From: Limosilactobacillus caecicola | GTDB lineage: Bacteria > Bacillota > Bacilli > Lactobacillales > Lactobacillaceae | DNA length: 64,000 bases | Assembly (NCBI RefSeq): GCF_943192935.1 | Contig: NZ_CALPCI010000002.1 | Span: 124,001 to 188,000, forward strand | Reading direction: 5' to 3' | Shown: positions 42,017-50,651 of the stretch, piece by piece | Layout of the letters: each line of letters starts with the position of its first letter | Position numbering within the stretch: position 1 is the stretch's first letter | Notes under the pieces: generated by a model | What the model was told of the DNA's origin: nothing | The model's input: only the letters and a program-made list of their open reading frames with translations | The model's database searches: none | Position numbers and translations under genes: made by a program

Positions 42017-43204
42017 ATGTATAAATTTTCCAAACGAGTTCCTGCTGACGGTACAGACGCAGTTGGCGCAATCTTAAAGGCTGCCGCAGATCCTCAAGTA
42101 ATTTCATTTGCTGGCGGTTTGCCAGCTCCAGAACTGTTCCCAGTAGCAGAAATGCAGGCGGCCGTTGATCGGGCATTTGAAAAACATGGTCGTGAGCTGA
42201 TGCAATACGGGGCGGCCAAAGGGGTCACCGAATTGCGTGAACTGATTGCTCAATATGTGAAGGAAAAGGAGAACGTTGACGTCAGTGTAGAAAATGTCTT
42301 GGTCACGACCGGTTCCGAGCAGGTATTAGACCTGGTTGCTAAAGCCTTTGTTGACGAGGGTGATACTGTATTGATGGAACAACCAACTTACCTGTGTGCG
42401 GTAGACGTCTTTAAGTCCTTCGGAGCTAACTTTGTGGGTGTTGAAATGGATGATGATGGGATGGACATGGCTGATTTGGAAGCTAAATTAAAGGCTCATC
42501 CAGAGGCCAAGTTAATCTACACCGTCCCGAATTTCCAAAACCCGACTGGACGAACGATGACGGCAGAACGTCGACAAAAGTTAGTAGAACTGGCGGCTAA
42601 GTATGACGTCTATGTCTTAGAAGATAATCCCTATGGTCAAATTCGGTTTGCTGGCGAACAGGTCCCAGCGTTGAAGTCATATGATCAATCCGGACATGTC
42701 TTCTATATGGGGACCTTCTCCAAGATCCTGGCCCCTGGTTTCCGGATCGGTTGGGTGGTGGCTGATGAACAAGTCATCGACAAGTTAACGGTTCTCAAAC
42801 AGTCTGCTGACCTGCATACTGATAACCTCGCCCAATATGCGGTTCCAGAATTCTTTGCTGCTAACGATGTGGACGCGCATGTTAAAAAGATCAGCGACCT
42901 GTATGGGAAACGCAAAGATTTAATGTTGACGGGGATCAAGAAATACTTCCCAGATAATGTGAAGTACACGAATCCCGAAGGTGGGATGTTCCTGTGGGTT
43001 GAAGTCCCAGGTGTTGATGATACGGTTGCCCTCTTTAAGGAATGTTTGAAACATAATGTCGCCTTTGTGCCTGGCGATCCATTCTTTGCAGGGGCAACGC
43101 AACCAGGGACCTTCCGACTCAACTACTCTAACATGGAGGAAGATAAGATCGAACAAGGGCTGAAAAAACTTGGTGCAGCGTTAAAAGCAGCGACTGCCAA
43201 GTAA
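42017..43204 (+). CDS. PLP-dependent aminotransferase (fold I, MocR/LysN-like)
   Basis: 395 residues. Pyridoxal lysine in GTFSKILAPGFRIGWV (about 235). YTVPNFQNPTGRTM (about 170) and EDNPYGQIRF are class I signatures of the 2-aminoadipate/aromatic aminotransferase group without a DNA-binding domain. It transaminates amino acids with 2-oxo acids; its product could feed L-HicDH (11571). GAGGAGG favours ATG 42017 over 42011. T-box control shows it serves one amino acid pathway. Confidence 0.88.
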   Translation: MYKFSKRVPADGTDAVGAILKAAADPQVISFAGGLPAPELFPVAEMQAAVDRAFEKHGRELMQYGAAKGVTELRELIAQYVKEKENVDVSVENVLVTTGSEQVLDLVAKAFVDEGDTVLMEQPTYLCAVDVFKSFGANFVGVEMDDDGMDMADLEAKLKAHPEAKLIYTVPNFQNPTGRTMTAERRQKLVELAAKYDVYVLEDNPYGQIRFAGEQVPALKSYDQSGHVFYMGTFSKILAPGFRIGWVVADEQVIDKLTVLKQSADLHTDNLAQYAVPEFFAANDVDAHVKKISDLYGKRKDLMLTGIKKYFPDNVKYTNPEGGMFLWVEVPGVDDTVALFKECLKHNVAFVPGDPFFAGATQPGTFRLNYSNMEEDKIEQGLKKLGAALKAATAK

Positions 43205-43220
43205 TAATTGAATAAACAAG

Positions 43221-43260
43221 AACGACCCAGAAAGTTGATTAATCAACACTCTGGGTCGTT
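43221..43260. terminator. Bidirectional terminator
   Basis: AACGACCCAGA and TCTGGGTCGTT enclose a second palindrome GTTGATTAATCAAC. T-rich on both sides. Between the convergent aminotransferase and lysR 2. Confidence 0.88.
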
Positions 43261-43272
43261 TATTTATTCATG

Positions 43273-44145
43273 CTAATTAGTTGGGTCCGGCCACTCCTGA
43301 CTGAGGCTTTTTAAAATCGGTTGGACGAATTTCCGGTCTTCAATTCGGTAAGCAGCAAAGAATTCCATGGTGGCACTTTCATCCGTAATTGGAATTTTCT
43401 TGCGGTCCTCAGTATTGGCCTCTTCGTGACCAGTAACGTCCGTGATATTGGTGGTAAAGTAGGGGAAATTCGAATACTGGGTAATTTCCTGTAAGGCCGT
43501 CATTTCGGACTGGTAGAGGAATTTGGCGTCCGGAATGTGTTCCTGGATGACTTGGTTCCAGGGGCCAATGTCACTGAGAACGACAAAACTCAGCCCGGCA
43601 AGTTCCTTGAAAGTGATCTGTTGTTGGTTGGCTTGATAAGTAAATTGGTCAAGGTTGACTTCCAGGTGCTCTTTACCCACAAATAAAGATTCAATTTCAT
43701 CGGTCTGGAGTTCTTGCTGAGTCAAAACAATCGTGGCTTGCCGGTTATTTAGCAAGTCGCTGACCTGGTCGGCGGTGGTGAGCTCCTCTACTGAGGCGGT
43801 TTTAAGGTGTGGCAAGGTTAAATTTTGGGCTAGCAACAAGGGACCAGGAGCGGTACTGGTAATGGTAATCACCCGTTGACTAGTCGCAAAGTTTTGGACA
43901 CGTTCCACCAGTTGTTGGTTGTCTTGTAAAAGCTGGGCGGCCCCTTCAGCGGCCATTTGTCCAGCCTTAGTCAGGGTAATTCGGTTTGGTTGTCGATCAA
44001 AAAGTTGGACACCAAACTCGTTCTCTAACTTCTGTAGCCCCCGGGTGATGGTTGGTTGGGTCATCATCAGTTTTTCCGCAGTCTTGGTTAAGGTCCCGCA
44101 TTCTGCAAAGGTGGCGAGTTCTTCCAAAAGGTAATTTTCAATCAT
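43273..44145 (-). CDS. LysR-family regulator 2
   Basis: 290 residues. Helix-turn-helix LATFAECGTLTKTAEKLMMT then QPTITRGLQKLENEFGVQLF. The effector domain has only weak similarity to typical members. AAAGGAG 8 nt upstream fixes the ATG at 44145. Divergent from the aldo/keto reductase at 44280, the usual LysR arrangement, so it likely controls 44280-46699. Confidence 0.88.
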   Translation of the reverse strand: MIENYLLEELATFAECGTLTKTAEKLMMTQPTITRGLQKLENEFGVQLFDRQPNRITLTKAGQMAAEGAAQLLQDNQQLVERVQNFATSQRVITITSTAPGPLLLAQNLTLPHLKTASVEELTTADQVSDLLNNRQATIVLTQQELQTDEIESLFVGKEHLEVNLDQFTYQANQQQITFKELAGLSFVVLSDIGPWNQVIQEHIPDAKFLYQSEMTALQEITQYSNFPYFTTNITDVTGHEEANTEDRKKIPITDESATMEFFAAYRIEDRKFVQPILKSLSQEWPDPTN

Positions 44146-44179
44146 CTTACTCACTCCTTTTAGAGTATTCATTAATTGT

Positions 44180-44202
44180 ATGCTACCATGACCACTTAGT
44201 AT
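44180..44202. promoter_or_regulatory. Candidate LysR-2 operator
   Basis: ATGCTA-N11-TAGTAT, five of six arm positions symmetric, in the divergent gap between lysR 2 and the aldo/keto reductase. It fits the T-N11-A rule. Confidence 0.45.
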
Positions 44203-44279
44203 TTTTCAATTGGCGTTGAGCACGTTAACATAAAGACAATCAAATTAATCAATTACTTGACCAGGAAAGGATGATTCAA

Positions 44280-45164
44280 ATGTCAAATGTTAATGTACCT
44301 ACAGTAAAGTTAAACAACGGGATTGAAATGCCAACGCTCGGCTTCGGTGTTTTCCAAGTGCCAGACTTAAGTCAAGCTGAACAGGCGGTTACGGACGCTT
44401 TGGAAACCGGTTACCGGCTGATCGATACGGCTGCCGCATATCAAAATGAAGAAGCGGTTGGTAAGGCAATTAAAAACAGTAGTGTGAACCGTGAAGACAT
44501 TTTTGTAACGTCAAAGTTATGGGTTTCAGATTTTAATTACAATCGTGCTAAAGCCGGCATTGATGCTTCATTACAAAAGTTAGGTCTCGACTACATGGAC
44601 TTATACTTGCTTCACCAACCATATGGTGACACGATGGGTGCTTGGCGCGCCCTTCAAGAAGCCCAAAAAGAAGGCAAAATTCGGGCAATTGGGGTTTCCA
44701 ACTTTTACGCTGACCAACTTAAGGATCTTGAATTGACGATGCCAGTTAAGCCGGCGGTTAACCAAATCGAAGTGAACCCATGGTACCAACAAGACCGGGA
44801 AGTGCAATTTGCTCAAGGTGAAGACATTCGCGTAGAAGCCTGGGCACCATTTGCTGAAGGTAAGCATGACATCTTTACTAACGAAACGATTGCTGCCATT
44901 GCTGAAAAGTATGGTAAGTCGAACGGGCAAGTAATTTTGCGTTGGCTCTTGCAACGCGGCATTACGGTAATTCCAAAGTCAGTTCACAAGAATCGGATGG
45001 CTGAAAACATCGATGTCTTTGATTTTGAACTGAGTGATGACGATATGAAGAAGATGGCAAGTTTAGACCGGAACGAAAGCCAATTTTTTGACCACCGTGA
45101 CCCAGTCACAATTGAACAAATCTTCGGTTCGAGCTTGAAGGCAATACAAAACGACGAAAACTAG
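44280..45164 (+). CDS. Aldo/keto reductase 1
   Basis: 294 residues. Catalytic tetrad visible as D and Y in IDTAAAYQNEEAVG, K in VTSKLWVSD and H in YLLHQPYGD. IPKSVHKNRMAENIDVFDFE is the NADPH-binding end. AKR5-type reductase of aldehydes and ketones such as methylglyoxal. Start with AAAGG about 11 nt upstream. First of three genes (12- and 17-bp gaps) divergent from lysR 2. Confidence 0.9.
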   Translation: MSNVNVPTVKLNNGIEMPTLGFGVFQVPDLSQAEQAVTDALETGYRLIDTAAAYQNEEAVGKAIKNSSVNREDIFVTSKLWVSDFNYNRAKAGIDASLQKLGLDYMDLYLLHQPYGDTMGAWRALQEAQKEGKIRAIGVSNFYADQLKDLELTMPVKPAVNQIEVNPWYQQDREVQFAQGEDIRVEAWAPFAEGKHDIFTNETIAAIAEKYGKSNGQVILRWLLQRGITVIPKSVHKNRMAENIDVFDFELSDDDMKKMASLDRNESQFFDHRDPVTIEQIFGSSLKAIQNDEN

Positions 45165-45176
45165 GAGGCACGTAAA

Positions 45177-46043
45177 ATGGCAAACATTCCAACTTTTAAA
45201 CTCAACGATGGCAACGAAATTCCGTCCTTTGGTTTTGGAACTTTCCAAATTCCTGCGGATGGTTCCACTTATGAAGCGGTTAAAAAGGCCCTGGCGGCTG
45301 GCTACCGGCACATTGATACTGCGGTTGCCTATTTCAATGAACAAGAAGTCGGCAAGGCAATTAAGGATAGCGGCATTCCGCGCGACCAAGTTTGGGTTAC
45401 TAGCAAGATGTGGTTACAGGACTACAAATATGAAGACGCTAAAAAGTCCATTGCAACCTCACTGCAAAAGTTAGGCCTTGATTATATCGACCTGTATTTG
45501 ATTCACCAACCATACGGTCCAGTAGATGAAGCTTGGCAAGCAATGGAAGAGGCGCAAGCGGCTGGCCAAATCCGGTCGATTGGGGTTTCCAACATGTCTG
45601 CCAAAATCTGGAACAAATGGGTACCGAACTTTAAGGTCAAGCCGGCCGTTAACCAAGTGGAATTCAATCCTTACTTCCAACAAAAGGAGTTACGGCAAGT
45701 TCTGACGGAAACGCAAACGACCCTGGAAGCGTGGGCACCATTGGGTGAAGGAAATAAGGATTTATTGAACGAACCGCTGTTGAATGACCTGGCTAATAAG
45801 TATGGCAAGGACGTTGGCCAAATTATCTTGCGTTTTGAACACCAAGAAGGCGTGATCATCTTTCCAAAGTCAGTTCATGAAGCACGGATTAAGTCCAACC
45901 AAGAAATTTTTGACTTTGAATTAACTTCTGCAGAAATGGATGCTATCCGGGCCCTCGATAAGGGCAAGGGCATGCATGATCCGGACGCTCCTGGTGTCGG
46001 CGAATCATTGCTCAAGGCTTACGATATTCATGCCAACAACTAA
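45177..46043 (+). CDS. Aldo/keto reductase 2
   Basis: 288 residues, clearly a paralogue of the preceding reductase. HIDTAVAYFNEQEVG (D,Y), VTSKMWLQD (K), YLIHQPYGP (H), FPKSVHEARIKSNQEIFDFE (cofactor). AGGAGG before the ATG and 12 bp from the upstream stop. Tandem duplication suggests different but overlapping carbonyl substrates. Confidence 0.9.
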   Translation: MANIPTFKLNDGNEIPSFGFGTFQIPADGSTYEAVKKALAAGYRHIDTAVAYFNEQEVGKAIKDSGIPRDQVWVTSKMWLQDYKYEDAKKSIATSLQKLGLDYIDLYLIHQPYGPVDEAWQAMEEAQAAGQIRSIGVSNMSAKIWNKWVPNFKVKPAVNQVEFNPYFQQKELRQVLTETQTTLEAWAPLGEGNKDLLNEPLLNDLANKYGKDVGQIILRFEHQEGVIIFPKSVHEARIKSNQEIFDFELTSAEMDAIRALDKGKGMHDPDAPGVGESLLKAYDIHANN

Positions 46044-46060
46044 ACCGAGGAGGTAACAAA

Positions 46061-46699
46061 ATGAAGTACACAATTTTAGCAGCAACTGGCCAAATTGGTC
46101 GGTTAAGCGCCCAATATATACTTGATCACACTGACGCTGACGTCACTTTATTTGGTCACCAGGCAACTAGCCGCCTAAGTGATTTTGCGAGTGACCGGGT
46201 TCAACTAGTCGATGGTGACTTAACAAATGTCGATGATGTAAGAGGTGCCGTTCATGGTGCAGATGGCGTTTTCGTGGCATTTGTGGTGACTCCTGACATC
46301 GCGCAAGTTTTGGTTGACGCGCTGGATGCGGAAAAGGTTGATCGTTTGGTAGTGATGTCAGTCCCTGATTTGTATCAAGAAGTCAGTGGACCATTCCAAG
46401 AATGGTACCGTGCCAACACGGGCTTAACTTGGCAAACACCATTAGTTAAAGCTGCAGAGATTATTGAAGCCTCTGATTTGGATTACGTTATTTTGCGGAC
46501 CACTTGGCTTTACAATGATGCAAGCAAATTAGCCGTTGACGTTAGTGAAAAGGGTCAACCATTCAAGGATGCCCAAATTTCCCGAGAGGCCGTTGCCAAG
46601 TTTGCCGCTGATTTATTGACCGGTGACCAGGATTATCACCATGCCAACCTTGGTATTGGTGAACCAGGGACGGAATGGGCAAAACCGAGTTTCTACTAA
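46061..46699 (+). CDS. NAD(P)-binding NmrA-like protein 2
   Basis: 212 residues. N-terminal YTILAATGQIGRLSAQYILD has AATGQIG, losing the first Gly of GxxGxxG. LVDGDLTNVDDVRGAVHGAD and YVILRTTWLYND match the other two copies. Co-transcribed with the two reductases. Same gene type follows an aldo/keto reductase again at 55477. Confidence 0.83.
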   Translation: MKYTILAATGQIGRLSAQYILDHTDADVTLFGHQATSRLSDFASDRVQLVDGDLTNVDDVRGAVHGADGVFVAFVVTPDIAQVLVDALDAEKVDRLVVMSVPDLYQEVSGPFQEWYRANTGLTWQTPLVKAAEIIEASDLDYVILRTTWLYNDASKLAVDVSEKGQPFKDAQISREAVAKFAADLLTGDQDYHHANLGIGEPGTEWAKPSFY

Positions 46700-46736
46700 A
46701 CTTGTCAAATTTAACATGAATCATCCCAAATAAAGT

Positions 46737-46776
46737 AAAACCGCTTGGTAGCCAGTAATGGTTATCAAGCGGTTTT
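46737..46776. terminator. Bidirectional terminator
   Basis: AAAACCGCTTGGTA pairs with TTATCAAGCGGTTTT, followed by T on both strands. Separates convergent units. Confidence 0.88.
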
Positions 46777-46793
46777 TGTGTTGATAATGATCA

Positions 46794-47432
46794 TTAAGCA
46801 GTCAGTGCGCTTTTCCAGCGGTGACTAAGAAGGTATTCGACGAACTTGAGGACGGCAGCGCAAACGAGGGTTAAACCAACTGCCAAAAGCGTTCCCCACA
46901 GTAGTGGTACAACTTGTTGGGTTTGCAAGCCTTCGAACAACAGCTGGCCTAAGCCACCAGCATTGATTGTGGCGGCAATCGTGGCAATTCCAATCATTGA
47001 CGCAAGGGCAACTTGCAAGCCACTAAAGATTGCCGGAACTGCTAATGGTAATTGCACCTTAAAGAAGATCTGCCGGTTGGTCATGCCCATGCCACGGGCG
47101 ACTTCGATCAAGCTCGGGTCGATTTCCTGGATTCCAGTGATGAAGGTCCGGAGGAGAACATACTCACAGTAGATGGTGAGTGTAATAATAGCTGTTTTCA
47201 TCCCTAATCCGGAAATGGGGAGCAGGAGGACGAAGAGGGCAAAGCTGGGGACGGAGTAAAGTAGTGAAAAGAAGTAAACAAGCCCGTTGAGCCATTTACG
47301 TTGATGCATAAAAATGAGGATCAGGACAATCGTGATGACCATGGCGATGCCTAACGCAGTGAAGACCATTTCGAGATGTTGCTGGACATCCTGGAGCATC
47401 ACGGGATAATTTTCATTCCAATATTTAATCAT
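46794..47432 (-). CDS. Osmolyte/choline ABC permease 2 (OpuCD-like)
   Basis: 212 residues, about five to six membrane helices. ARGMGMTNRQIFFKVQLPLA (about 124-143) is the permease EAA loop. LASMIGIATIAATINAGGLG is typical of OpuC/OsmW-type subunits. The start ATG at 47432 lies inside the end of the ATPase gene (8-bp overlap). Part of a four-gene quaternary-ammonium uptake operon. Confidence 0.88.
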   Translation of the reverse strand: MIKYWNENYPVMLQDVQQHLEMVFTALGIAMVITIVLILIFMHQRKWLNGLVYFFSLLYSVPSFALFVLLLPISGLGMKTAIITLTIYCEYVLLRTFITGIQEIDPSLIEVARGMGMTNRQIFFKVQLPLAVPAIFSGLQVALASMIGIATIAATINAGGLGQLLFEGLQTQQVVPLLWGTLLAVGLTLVCAAVLKFVEYLLSHRWKSALTA

Positions 47433-48195
47433 GATATTGCCCCCATAATGCTTGGTTCTGGTGACCAGTTGCCAGAAGCTGCTTGACGAAGTCAGTGGCC
47501 GGTACCTGCATGATTTCGTCTGGCGTGGCGAACTGTTCGATTTTTCCATTATGCATGATCATGACTCGCTGGCCTAGATAAAAGGCTTCGTTTAGATCAT
47601 GAGTAACGAACATGAAGGTTTTATCAGCTAAGGAACTGTGAATTCGTTTGATTTCCTTTTGCAATTCTAACCGAGTGAGTGCATCCAAAGCACCAAATGG
47701 TTCGTCAAAGAGGACGTAAGGTGGGTTAGCGGCAAGGGCCCGCGCTACACCAACCCGTTGTTGCTGCCCTCCGGAAAGCTGACTCGGGTAACGGTTAGCA
47801 TATTCAGCAGGGTTTAACTGAACGAGCTTGAGTAATTCGGTGACTCGTTCATCAATTTGTCCTTGCTGCCAGCCTAACATTTTTGGTGCTACAGCAAGGT
47901 TTTCCTTGATGGTCATGTGAGGAAAGAGGCCAATTTGTTGAACCACATAGCCCATATGACGGCGGAGTTTGACGATATCAAGATCCCTTAATAACTGACC
48001 GTTGATCATGATTTCCCCACTGTCGGGTTGTAATAAGCCGTTGATCATTTTCAAGGTCGTGGTTTTTCCAGAACCGGAGGAGCCGAGAATCGTGACGAAT
48101 TCGCCCTGGTTAACCGTGAAATTTAGATCAGGAATAACGGTGTGCCCATTGAAACTTTTGGTAACGTGATTAAATTGAATCGCTGGTTTGCTCAT
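47425..48195 (-). CDS. Osmolyte/choline ABC ATPase (OpuCA-like, no CBS)
   Basis: 256 residues. Walker A LGSSGSGKTT, Q-loop VVQQIGLFPHMTI, signature LSGGQQQRVGVARAL, Walker B YVLFDEPFGALD, H-loop VTHDLNEAF. Osmotically gated OpuCA carries C-terminal CBS domains (about 380 residues); here the protein stops after the ABC domain. AGGAGG 10 nt upstream. Overlaps both neighbouring permease genes. Confidence 0.88.
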   Translation of the reverse strand: MSKPAIQFNHVTKSFNGHTVIPDLNFTVNQGEFVTILGSSGSGKTTTLKMINGLLQPDSGEIMINGQLLRDLDIVKLRRHMGYVVQQIGLFPHMTIKENLAVAPKMLGWQQGQIDERVTELLKLVQLNPAEYANRYPSQLSGGQQQRVGVARALAANPPYVLFDEPFGALDALTRLELQKEIKRIHSSLADKTFMFVTHDLNEAFYLGQRVMIMHNGKIEQFATPDEIMQVPATDFVKQLLATGHQNQALWGQYHD

Positions 48196-48820
48196 GACGG
48201 CGGACCCTCCTAATTAAAATATCAAAGCTAATTATGGCGAAGAGTGAGAGTAATGCGACACTCACCCCACCAATGATGACATAACTCATTTCATATAGTC
48301 CCAGACCGGTAAAGATCAGGGTTCCTAAGCCCCCTGCACCAATGTAGGTCGCAAGGGTGGCACTGGCAATAATCTCAACTAATGCTAGCTTAATTCCATT
48401 CAGAATATAGGGCAGGGCAAGGGGGACTTCAATTCGCTTCCGTAACTGGCGTTGGTCCATCCCCAATGCGGTCCCGACTTCTTTGTAGAGCGGACTGACT
48501 TCATTGAACCCCAAAATGGTATTGATTAAAAGTGGTGGAATTGCCAACACCACGAGGGCGATCAGGGCGGGCAATAACCCGGTTCCAAGAAACGGAATCA
48601 GGAGGAACAACAGCGCTAAGCTCGGAATTATTCGGAGCATTTGGGCAAAGCTGGTGCAGATCGTTGCAACAGTTTTTGATTTAGAACCGAGATAGCCTAA
48701 TGGCAAAGCAATCACCATGGCAATGGCTAAAGTGAGGAAACTAAGGTAAATCTGTTGCCACACGTAGTGCCAATACTGGAGACTATCCGTTTGAAAATAA
48801 TGGATAATTTGCGAAAACAA
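48170..48820 (-). CDS. Osmolyte/choline ABC permease 1 (OpuCB-like)
   Basis: 216 residues, about five helices. EVGTALGMDQRQLRKRIEVP (EAA loop, about 119-138) and IIASATLATYIGAGGLGTLI identify the OpuC/ProW class. No large extracytoplasmic domain is fused, so the substrate is delivered by the separate binding protein at 48905. Its end overlaps the ATPase start by 26 bp. Confidence 0.88.
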   Translation of the reverse strand: MFSQIIHYFQTDSLQYWHYVWQQIYLSFLTLAIAMVIALPLGYLGSKSKTVATICTSFAQMLRIIPSLALLFLLIPFLGTGLLPALIALVVLAIPPLLINTILGFNEVSPLYKEVGTALGMDQRQLRKRIEVPLALPYILNGIKLALVEIIASATLATYIGAGGLGTLIFTGLGLYEMSYVIIGGVSVALLSLFAIISFDILIRRVRRHEQTSDSI

Positions 48821-48872
48821 TTTTGCGTCCTCCTCTTTTGAGCTCGCGCATCGAGATTAGTCAAAAATCACA

Positions 48873-48900
48873 AAGAAACCGAGATTGCTCTCAGTTTCTT
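48873..48900 (-). terminator. Intercistronic hairpin
   Basis: On the minus strand AAGAAACTGAGA pairs with TCTCGGTTTCTT around 4 nt, followed by TGTGATTTTT. Between binding-protein and permease genes; could lower downstream expression or protect the first message. Confidence 0.6.
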
Positions 48901-48904
48901 GAAA

Positions 48905-49804
48905 CTACTTCATGTTCTTGTTGTACCAATTCCGGGCCACTGTTTTGTAGTTTTGCCCATCAACGTCAACTTTCTTATTTAGTTGCGTTAATTCCTTAGT
49001 GGTCAACTTAGCATCAACTTTATTTAAAGTCTTTTCCATTTTTGGATGACTCTTGGCGGCCTTCTTATTAAGCAATGGTACCAGATTATATGGTGGCCAT
49101 AAGTTCTTGTCATCTTTTAAGACCTGGTATTTGTTGGTAGCTAATTGTCCATCGGTTGTGTAGACTGGGGCTACATCACCCTTACCTTGTGCTAAAATTT
49201 TATATTTGAGACTATCATCATAATCTTTGGAGGACTTGAAATTGAACTTCCCATACTTTTTGTTCATCCCCGGGAGGCCATCAGATCGTTTGTCGAATTC
49301 ACCTTGTGATACAAACCGCACTTTTTTAGCACTCTTTTGTAAATCACTGAGGGATTTGATATTGTATTTTTTCGCAACGCTGGTACGGATTCCAATTGCT
49401 TGACGATTATCGCCAGGAGCGTAGTTAAATGTTACTAGACCATCCTTTTTAACCCCGTTGCTGGCTATTTTAGCCATTTGAGCCGAAGTTTTACCACTGC
49501 CGTTTTTCTTAAGGTAGGCCTCCACGATTGTTCCAGTGTATTCGGGATAAACATCAATTTGCCCGGTTTGGACGGCCTTGTAAACGACGGAGTTTGAAAT
49601 GTTTTGCTTCCGGGTGACCTTGTAACCAGCATGTTCGAGGGCAATGGCATAAATTTCACTGACGGTTTTACTTTCGGTAAAACTTTTAGACCCCACGATA
49701 ATTGGTTTATTGCTATTTGCACTGGCCAGTGATGGAATTGTAAAACTGATAAGTAGTACCATTGCACTTACCAACGAAGCAAGCTTGAATTTTTCGAGCT
49801 TCAA
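48905..49804 (-). CDS. Osmolyte/choline substrate-binding protein (OpuCC/OsmX-like)
   Basis: 299 residues. Signal peptide (LASLVSAMVLLISFTIPSLA, likely cut after ASA). Then the family start PIIVGSKSFTESKTVSEIYA, IDVYPEYTGTIVEAYL (ligand aromatic box) and VAPVYTTDGQLATNKYQVL. There is no lipobox Cys, unusual for a Gram-positive binding protein. First gene of the operon, so it is expressed most. Divergent from the first rrf2 gene. Confidence 0.88.
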   Translation of the reverse strand: MKLEKFKLASLVSAMVLLISFTIPSLASANSNKPIIVGSKSFTESKTVSEIYAIALEHAGYKVTRKQNISNSVVYKAVQTGQIDVYPEYTGTIVEAYLKKNGSGKTSAQMAKIASNGVKKDGLVTFNYAPGDNRQAIGIRTSVAKKYNIKSLSDLQKSAKKVRFVSQGEFDKRSDGLPGMNKKYGKFNFKSSKDYDDSLKYKILAQGKGDVAPVYTTDGQLATNKYQVLKDDKNLWPPYNLVPLLNKKAAKSHPKMEKTLNKVDAKLTTKELTQLNKKVDVDGQNYKTVARNWYNKNMK

Positions 49805-49942
49805 TTATGGTTCCTCCTTGCTGTAACTTTAAAAGTTATATTTCGTGTGTTAATATATACCCATCAACACAACTTCGTCAATCATAAATCAATAAAAGCT
49901 GATTTTAAATAAGAGACTATGGACTAGAAAGGATTGATGGAA

Positions 49943-50386
49943 ATGCGGGTGTCAACTCGTTTTAGTGATAGCATCCATACGTTGGCCTATATAGAAATTT
50001 GTCGAGGCAAAGTGCCGTTAACAAGTGAGAATATTGCCGAGAGTATTGAGACATCGCCGGTGGTAGTTCGCCGCTTAATGAGTAAGTTACGGGCGGCAAA
50101 AATTATTACTACTGTTCACGGGACGGCAGACCCTAAGTTGACACGGGAGCCCAGCAAGATTACTCTCTACGACATTTATCTAGCGGTGGAAGGCGATCAG
50201 CCACTGTTCAATGTTGACAAAAAAACCAATCCTGAATGTATTGTTGGTGGAAATATTCAGCCGGTATTAACTGAATTTTACCACGCTGCAGATGTGGCGG
50301 CGAAGGGGAGATTAAACCAATTTACTTTGCAGGATGTCTTAGACAGTATTGGCGTCCGGCTGGCCAAAAATGCACAAGGAATTTAA
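49943..50386 (+). CDS. Rrf2-family regulator 1
   Basis: 147 residues. Winged helix STRFSDSIHTLAYIEICRGK ... TSENIAESIETSPVVVRRLM. NPECIVGGNIQP has one Cys where iron-sulphur members (IscR, NsrR) have three, so it is YwnA-like and cannot bind a cluster the same way. ATG with AGAAAGG 10 nt upstream. Next to the opu-type operon in divergence. Confidence 0.85.
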   Translation: MRVSTRFSDSIHTLAYIEICRGKVPLTSENIAESIETSPVVVRRLMSKLRAAKIITTVHGTADPKLTREPSKITLYDIYLAVEGDQPLFNVDKKTNPECIVGGNIQPVLTEFYHAADVAAKGRLNQFTLQDVLDSIGVRLAKNAQGI

Positions 50387-50489
50387 TAATTTGAAAGTGA
50401 TCATAAAGTCAGAATGTGTCACCTAATTAGTTACAAGCGATCACATTTACGCAGTATTAAAACATTCAAATCTTTTTGAGTTTGTCTTC

Positions 50490-50565
50490 AGTCCGCATGG
50501 ATCCACATGTGGACTTTTTATTTTTCGTTGAATGACGGGAGTCCATTTGTGGGCTTCCGTTTTTT
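50490..50565 (+). terminator. Two tandem hairpins
   Basis: Hairpin 1: AGTCCGCATG with CATGTGGACT, then TTTTTATTTTT. Hairpin 2: ACGGGAGTCC with GGGCTTCCGT, then TTTTT. Both contain an AGTCC core and similar loops. Double terminators between the two rrf2 genes. Confidence 0.75.
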
Positions 50566-50651
50566 ATTTCATTCGATGAATTATGAAGGAGGAATGATGA
50601 TGAAAAAGTAATCTTGCAAATCATAAATTAACAGGATAAAATAACCATATT

